Assembly (NCBI GenBank): GCA_003554115.1
Contig: PWFE01000007.1
Span: 1-8,234, forward strand
Direction of reading: 5' to 3'
Length of the DNA stretch: 8,234 bases
DNA from: Haloferacaceae archaeon
GTDB lineage: Archaea > Halobacteriota > Halobacteria > Halobacteriales > Haloferacaceae
Of the stretch, positions 5,835-8,234 are shown piece by piece; position 1 is the first letter of the stretch; every line of letters starts with the position of its first letter. The notes beneath the pieces were generated by a model. The model saw nothing but the letters and a program-made list of their open reading frames with translations, was not told where the DNA came from and searched no databases. A program made the translations under genes and the position numbers.

Positions 5835-6014
5835 ATGACCGAGCAGGTAGCTTCGGACCGTTCGCTCTCCTCACGTCTCGTCTTTCTGGTGGCTGGAGCG
5901 GCTACCGGGATTGCGATGTCACAAGCGGGTGTCGGTGGTATCTGGCTCGCTGTTGGGGCAGTCGCCTTGCTCATCGTGTTCGGTGAGTTCTATATTCGGT
6001 TCATAGACCGCTGA
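5835..6014 (+). CDS. Small (59-residue) membrane protein, function unknown
   Basis: I do not recognise a family. The protein starts with a short polar segment (MTEQVASDRSLSSR) and then has two hydrophobic stretches, near 15-30 and 34-54, split by a Gly-rich turn (SQAGVGG, 29-35). It ends with a charged tail (FIDR). Gly/Ala-rich helices of this kind could form a hairpin in the membrane. The ATG at 5835 is chosen because a TATA-like box sits about 25 bases upstream; an in-frame reading from 5763 would run through the promoter. The gene is divergent from egsA and converges with the DtxR-type regulator. The clean promoter and the uninterrupted hydrophobic design support a real gene, but its role cannot be read from the sequence. 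Confidence 0.7.
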   Translation: MTEQVASDRSLSSRLVFLVAGAATGIAMSQAGVGGIWLAVGAVALLIVFGEFYIRFIDR

Positions 6015-6030
6015 TCACCATCGCAGCCAG

Positions 6031-6042
6031 CGATATATAAAT
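6031..6042 (+). promoter_or_regulatory. Orphan TATA-like box between convergent genes
   Basis: The sequence cgatatataaat is one of the most TATA-like strings in the window, yet it lies between two converging genes. On the + strand it would start RNA near 6062, where an ATG opens only a four-codon frame. Such an RNA would run antisense to the 3' end of the DtxR-type gene. It may also be chance AT-richness of a 3' region. Confidence 0.25.
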
Positions 6043-6081
6043 GAGATCAGACAGCGACGGCGATGAAATCCGTTTAAACAG

Positions 6082-6756
6082 TTAGGCGATAGCCTCGTCG
6101 ACCGGTTCGACTCGAATCGATCGGGCGACTGACTCGGGAAGGCTCTGTTCGTCGCCGTCTGGTGTTCGGACGGTTACCATCCCAAAGGGAGCGATATCTT
6201 CGACAACCAGTTCAGTGCCGGGCGTGATGCCGGCGTCTTCGAGGTATGCTAACTCCTCGTCGTTACGGTCGCTGACACGGGTGACGACGACGTGGTCGCC
6301 CTCGTCAAACTCGTCGAGTCGCACCGAGTTGTCGTCCGACAGCGGTTCGAGATCCGCGCCCGGAATCGGATCGCCGTGGGGGTCGACCGACGGATAATCG
6401 AGTGCTTCGGCCACCCGGCGTTCGAACTCCTCGGAGATGTGGTGTTCGAGCCGGTCTGCCTCCTCGTGGACCTCGCTCCAAGAGTAATCGAGGTGTTCGG
6501 TCAGATACGTCTCCAGAAGACGGTGATGCCGGATTACTTCGAGGGCAACGGTTTCGCCTTCGGCAGTGAGCTCGACACCTTTGTACTTCTCGCGGTCGAC
6601 CAGTCCGTGATCGTTGAGCTTACCAACCATACTGGTGACTGTCGGCGGCGTTTTGCCCAGATACTCCGCGATTGCCGACGTCGAGACCGGCGGGCCGCTC
6701 TCGGCCTGAAGCACGTAGATCGCTTTCAGGTAGTCTTCCATCACGTCGCTGAACAT
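6082..6756 (-). CDS. DtxR/MntR-family metal-dependent transcription regulator
   Basis: This 224-residue protein has the full three-domain DtxR layout and is expected to bind DNA when loaded with Fe(II) or Mn(II). Residues 1-70 are a winged helix with VSTSAIAEYLGKTPPTVTSM (24-43). Residues 71-120 form the metal-binding and dimerisation domain, with H78, E82, H97, D101, E104 and H105 in the pattern RHHRLLE...EVHEEADRLEHH. Residues about 145-219 form the FeoA/SH3-like domain. The primary-site positions that are Met10 and Cys102 in DtxR are D8 and D101 here. Asp at the first position is MntR-like, while MntR's Glu11 is Lys here. Metal preference therefore cannot be assigned with confidence. The ATG at 6756 has a TATA-like box 27 bases upstream. 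The threonine-synthase-like gene ends 37 bases upstream on the same strand. Confidence 0.9.
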   Translation of the reverse strand: MFSDVMEDYLKAIYVLQAESGPPVSTSAIAEYLGKTPPTVTSMVGKLNDHGLVDREKYKGVELTAEGETVALEVIRHHRLLETYLTEHLDYSWSEVHEEADRLEHHISEEFERRVAEALDYPSVDPHGDPIPGADLEPLSDDNSVRLDEFDEGDHVVVTRVSDRNDEELAYLEDAGITPGTELVVEDIAPFGMVTVRTPDGDEQSLPESVARSIRVEPVDEAIA

Positions 6757-6776
6757 ACCCGAGATTGCGCTGTCGG

Positions 6777-6801
6777 CCGCAAATAGCTACCGACTACCGA
6801 C
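6777..6801 (-). promoter_or_regulatory. TATA-like promoter of the DtxR-type gene with an upstream 7-base direct repeat
   Basis: On the - strand gctatttgc (6779-6787) is a TATA-like box centred 27 bases before the ATG at 6756. Immediately upstream, gtcggta occurs twice in tandem (6788-6801), overlapping the stop codon of the threonine-synthase-like gene. The repeat covers the BRE position and could be a binding site for a regulator; this is inference. Confidence 0.4.
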
Positions 6802-7990
6802 CCTGACCCATCAGGTGGCTCCGCAGAATATCCGGGGCCTTGACGCCGCTGTCGGTGTTGAGGATGACGACCGTCTCGTCTCCCCCAACGTTGCCGTCTT
6901 CGGCCCACTGCCATGCGCCCGCGGCGGCCGCCCCACCCGATGGCCCCATCTCGATAATCTCGTTGTGGGCAATTGTCGTCGCCGCACCGAGGCTGTCGCT
7001 GTCGTCGACAGTCAGTGCTGTGCCATCGAGTCGACGGAGCGTCTCGACCGCCTGCTTCCCACCAACAGGATCAGCGACCTCAAGTTCGCCGATAATCGTA
7101 TCTGGGTGTGCCCATGGCTCGGGGGCGTCCAAGCCACGGTCGACTGCCGCAGCAATCGGCGCACAGCTCGTCGGCTGGACAGCGACGATGGTGGGTGTCT
7201 CGTCGGTGAGGCCGATCTTTGTGAGCTCCTCGAAGCCTTTTCCGAGTCCTGTAATGATCTCGCCGGTACTCGTTGGGACGAACACCACATCAGGAAGCTC
7301 GCCGAGGTCGTCATACAGCTCGAAGGCCAGCGTTTTGGCCCCCTCGTGGCGGTAGGGGGTGACAAACTCCTGCAGCGAGTAGTAGTCAGTGGCTAACTGT
7401 TCGTCGACCGCGCTGGCGGCATCGCCGTACCGCCCGCCAACAACGCGCATCTGGCCGCCGTGGACGTTGATCATCGCCTTGTTGGAAAACGCCGACCGCG
7501 AGGGAACGAAACTGTACGAACGCAGTCCAAGCCGCCCGACGTAGGCGGCGGCTGACTGGCCACTGTTGCCGGTCGAGGCCAGTGCGAGCGGTTCGAGTTC
7601 GCTTGGATCGTTGTGGCCGCTGATGGCGGTCACCGCGAGGCTCATTCCCCGGTCGTAGACGGTTCCAGTGGGATTTCGCCCTTCGTCTTTGATACTGACC
7701 GACTCAACGCCCAACTCCTCGGCCAGCCGCTCGGTTTCGACGAGCGGTGTGGCTCCCTCTGCGGCTGTGATCGCTGTCGATCGCTCAAACGGCAACAGCG
7801 CGTTGAAGCGCCACTGGCCCTCGCCGCTCTGCTGGCTGTCTTCGAACAGGTCAGTCGGTGAGACGGCCTCGTAGTCATAGCGTGCTTGGAGTCGACCGTC
7901 ACAGTCTGGACACTGCTGGGCGGCTCCCGGTTCGGGTCTCGTCCCGCAGTCCGGACAGACGAGCCCATCGAACGCTGGGGTCTGTTCCAT
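6794..7990 (-). CDS. Threonine synthase-like PLP fold-type II protein lacking the catalytic lysine
   Basis: This 398-residue protein matches archaeal threonine synthases in layout and length. It starts with a zinc ribbon (C12, C15, C27, C30) and continues with the fold-type II core: IKDEGRNPTG (100-109), the phosphate/substrate loop ASTGNSGQ (138-145), PSGGAAAAG (350-358) and a C-terminal TDSGVK (379-384). In active enzymes the motif reads NPTGSFKDRG with Lys forming the Schiff base to PLP. Here it reads NPTGTVYDRG, with Tyr112 at the Lys position (codon at 7655-7657, tac). The Gly-rich loop that binds the cofactor phosphate, VPVGNGG-like in the family, is VPTSTGEI (238-245). The frame is intact throughout. 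I prefer the ATG at 7990 to the in-frame GTG at 8011, because a TATA-like box lies about 27 bases before it. It may be a pseudoenzyme or have another activity, so I give no thrC symbol. Confidence 0.88.
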   Translation of the reverse strand: MEQTPAFDGLVCPDCGTRPEPGAAQQCPDCDGRLQARYDYEAVSPTDLFEDSQQSGEGQWRFNALLPFERSTAITAAEGATPLVETERLAEELGVESVSIKDEGRNPTGTVYDRGMSLAVTAISGHNDPSELEPLALASTGNSGQSAAAYVGRLGLRSYSFVPSRSAFSNKAMINVHGGQMRVVGGRYGDAASAVDEQLATDYYSLQEFVTPYRHEGAKTLAFELYDDLGELPDVVFVPTSTGEIITGLGKGFEELTKIGLTDETPTIVAVQPTSCAPIAAAVDRGLDAPEPWAHPDTIIGELEVADPVGGKQAVETLRRLDGTALTVDDSDSLGAATTIAHNEIIEMGPSGGAAAAGAWQWAEDGNVGGDETVVILNTDSGVKAPDILRSHLMGQGR

Positions 7991-8011
7991 GCAGTCGGCT
8001 TGTGTGGGCAC

Positions 8012-8024
8012 GGACTAAGCCCTT
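8012..8024 (-). promoter_or_regulatory. TATA-like promoter of the threonine-synthase-like gene
   Basis: On the - strand gggcttagtcc carries a TATA-like cttagt centred about 27 bases before the ATG at 7990. The position favours that ATG over the upstream GTG, which would leave no room for this box. Confidence 0.4.
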
Positions 8025-8056
8025 CCCGTCTCGTGAACTGCCCGGTGCGTGGCCAA

Positions 8057-8074
8057 ATTATTAGGATTAATACT
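8057..8074. promoter_or_regulatory. AT-rich inverted repeat, candidate operator
   Basis: The arms tatta (8059-8063) and taata (8068-8072) flank a 4-base centre, in a locally AT-rich patch. It lies in the divergent intergenic region, about 15 bases before the BRE/TATA of the lipoprotein gene and about 70 bases before the start of the threonine-synthase-like gene. It could bind a dimeric regulator; which one is unknown. Confidence 0.35.
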
Positions 8075-8080
8075 CTGGGA

Positions 8081-8093
8081 CGAACGTTTATGC
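8081..8093 (+). promoter_or_regulatory. BRE/TATA promoter of the lipoprotein gene
   Basis: The sequence cgaacgtttatgc combines a haloarchaeal-style BRE (cgaa) with a TATA-like tttatg, centred about 26 bases before the ATG at 8116. It is the best-formed promoter in the window and predicts a leaderless transcript. Confidence 0.6.
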
Positions 8094-8115
8094 TGAGTCT
8101 GGAACTGCGGACGGT

Positions 8116-8234
8116 ATGGATATTTCGCCGACCCGGCGGCGAACACTGCAGCTTGGTGGTGCCGCTGTCGTCACCGGCATGGCTGGCTGTATGGGTGATG
8201 ACTCATCCGAGGGCGACCCAAGCGTGGCGTTCGA
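8116..8234 (+). CDS. Tat-exported lipoprotein, N-terminal part only
   Basis: Only the first 39 codons are inside the window. They encode a haloarchaeal Tat lipoprotein signal: a twin-arginine motif in TRRRTLQLGG (6-15), a short hydrophobic stretch (AAVVTGMA, 16-23), and a lipobox GMAGC with the acceptor cysteine at C25. A Gly/Asp/Ser-rich linker follows (MGDDSSEGDPS), typical of secreted haloarchaeal lipoproteins such as solute-binding proteins and halocyanins. The mature domain is beyond the right edge, so its function cannot be assigned. The ATG at 8116 is supported by a good BRE/TATA promoter 26 bases upstream and by the position of the arginines. It is divergent from the threonine-synthase-like gene. 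Confidence 0.88.
   Translation, partial: MDISPTRRRTLQLGGAAVVTGMAGCMGDDSSEGDPSVAF

Noticed and set aside
6072..6079. gtttaaac palindrome after the DtxR-type gene
   Set aside because: An 8-base palindrome with no related context; not enough to call an operator or terminator.
7626..7690. Frameshift or pseudogene as the cause of the missing lysine
   Set aside because: The reading frame and family motifs are intact before and after the site, and two substitutions would be required.
7991..8011. GTG start at 8011 for the threonine-synthase-like gene
   Set aside because: The ATG at 7990 has a TATA-like box at the expected distance and keeps the zinc ribbon; the extra 7 residues look like untranslated upstream sequence.

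Overview
The window looks like a chromosomal segment from a halophilic archaeon (class Halobacteria). The evidence is: moderately GC-rich DNA, acidic proteins (Asp/Glu-rich soluble regions), a glycerol-1-phosphate dehydrogenase (the enzyme that makes the archaeal lipid backbone), TATA-like boxes about 26 bases upstream of start codons with no room for a leader, and a Tat-type lipoprotein signal. No rRNA, tRNA, insertion sequence or CRISPR array was seen.

Layout. The + strand from 1 to 2324 carries a respiratory cluster: a cytochrome b N-terminal subunit that is cut by the left edge (petB-like), a cytochrome b C-terminal subunit (petD-like), and two small membrane proteins that overlap by 8 bases and resemble conserved haloarchaeal families linked to the bc complex. 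Bases 2325-2771 hold no convincing gene. They contain a T-tract, a degenerate 28-base tandem repeat and a long inverted repeat. From 2772 to 5730 the - strand carries (in transcription order, right to left) egsA, a DUF420 membrane protein, a strongly diverged NAD-kinase-like protein and a four-helix membrane protein. A 59-residue membrane protein is divergent from egsA (5835-6014). A DtxR/MntR-type metal-dependent repressor (6756 to 6082) and a threonine-synthase-like protein (7990 to 6794) follow on the - strand. The window ends inside a + strand Tat lipoprotein gene starting at 8116.

How the genes may work together. The cytochrome b subunits, the three small membrane proteins and the DUF420 protein (a family that includes the Bacillus oxidase-assembly factor CtaM) form a plausible respiratory-chain module: quinol-oxidising complex plus assembly or accessory proteins. 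egsA starts the synthesis of the membrane lipids. The metal regulator and the lipoprotein at the right end could be related to metal or solute uptake, but this is only suggested by position.

The most unusual observation is that the threonine-synthase-like protein keeps the family fold motifs and its zinc ribbon, but has tyrosine where the PLP-binding lysine should be. Secondary points are a cytochrome b that mixes b6-type heme spacing with bc1-like features, an NAD-kinase-like protein with eroded catalytic motifs, and an unexplained 447-base structured non-coding region.
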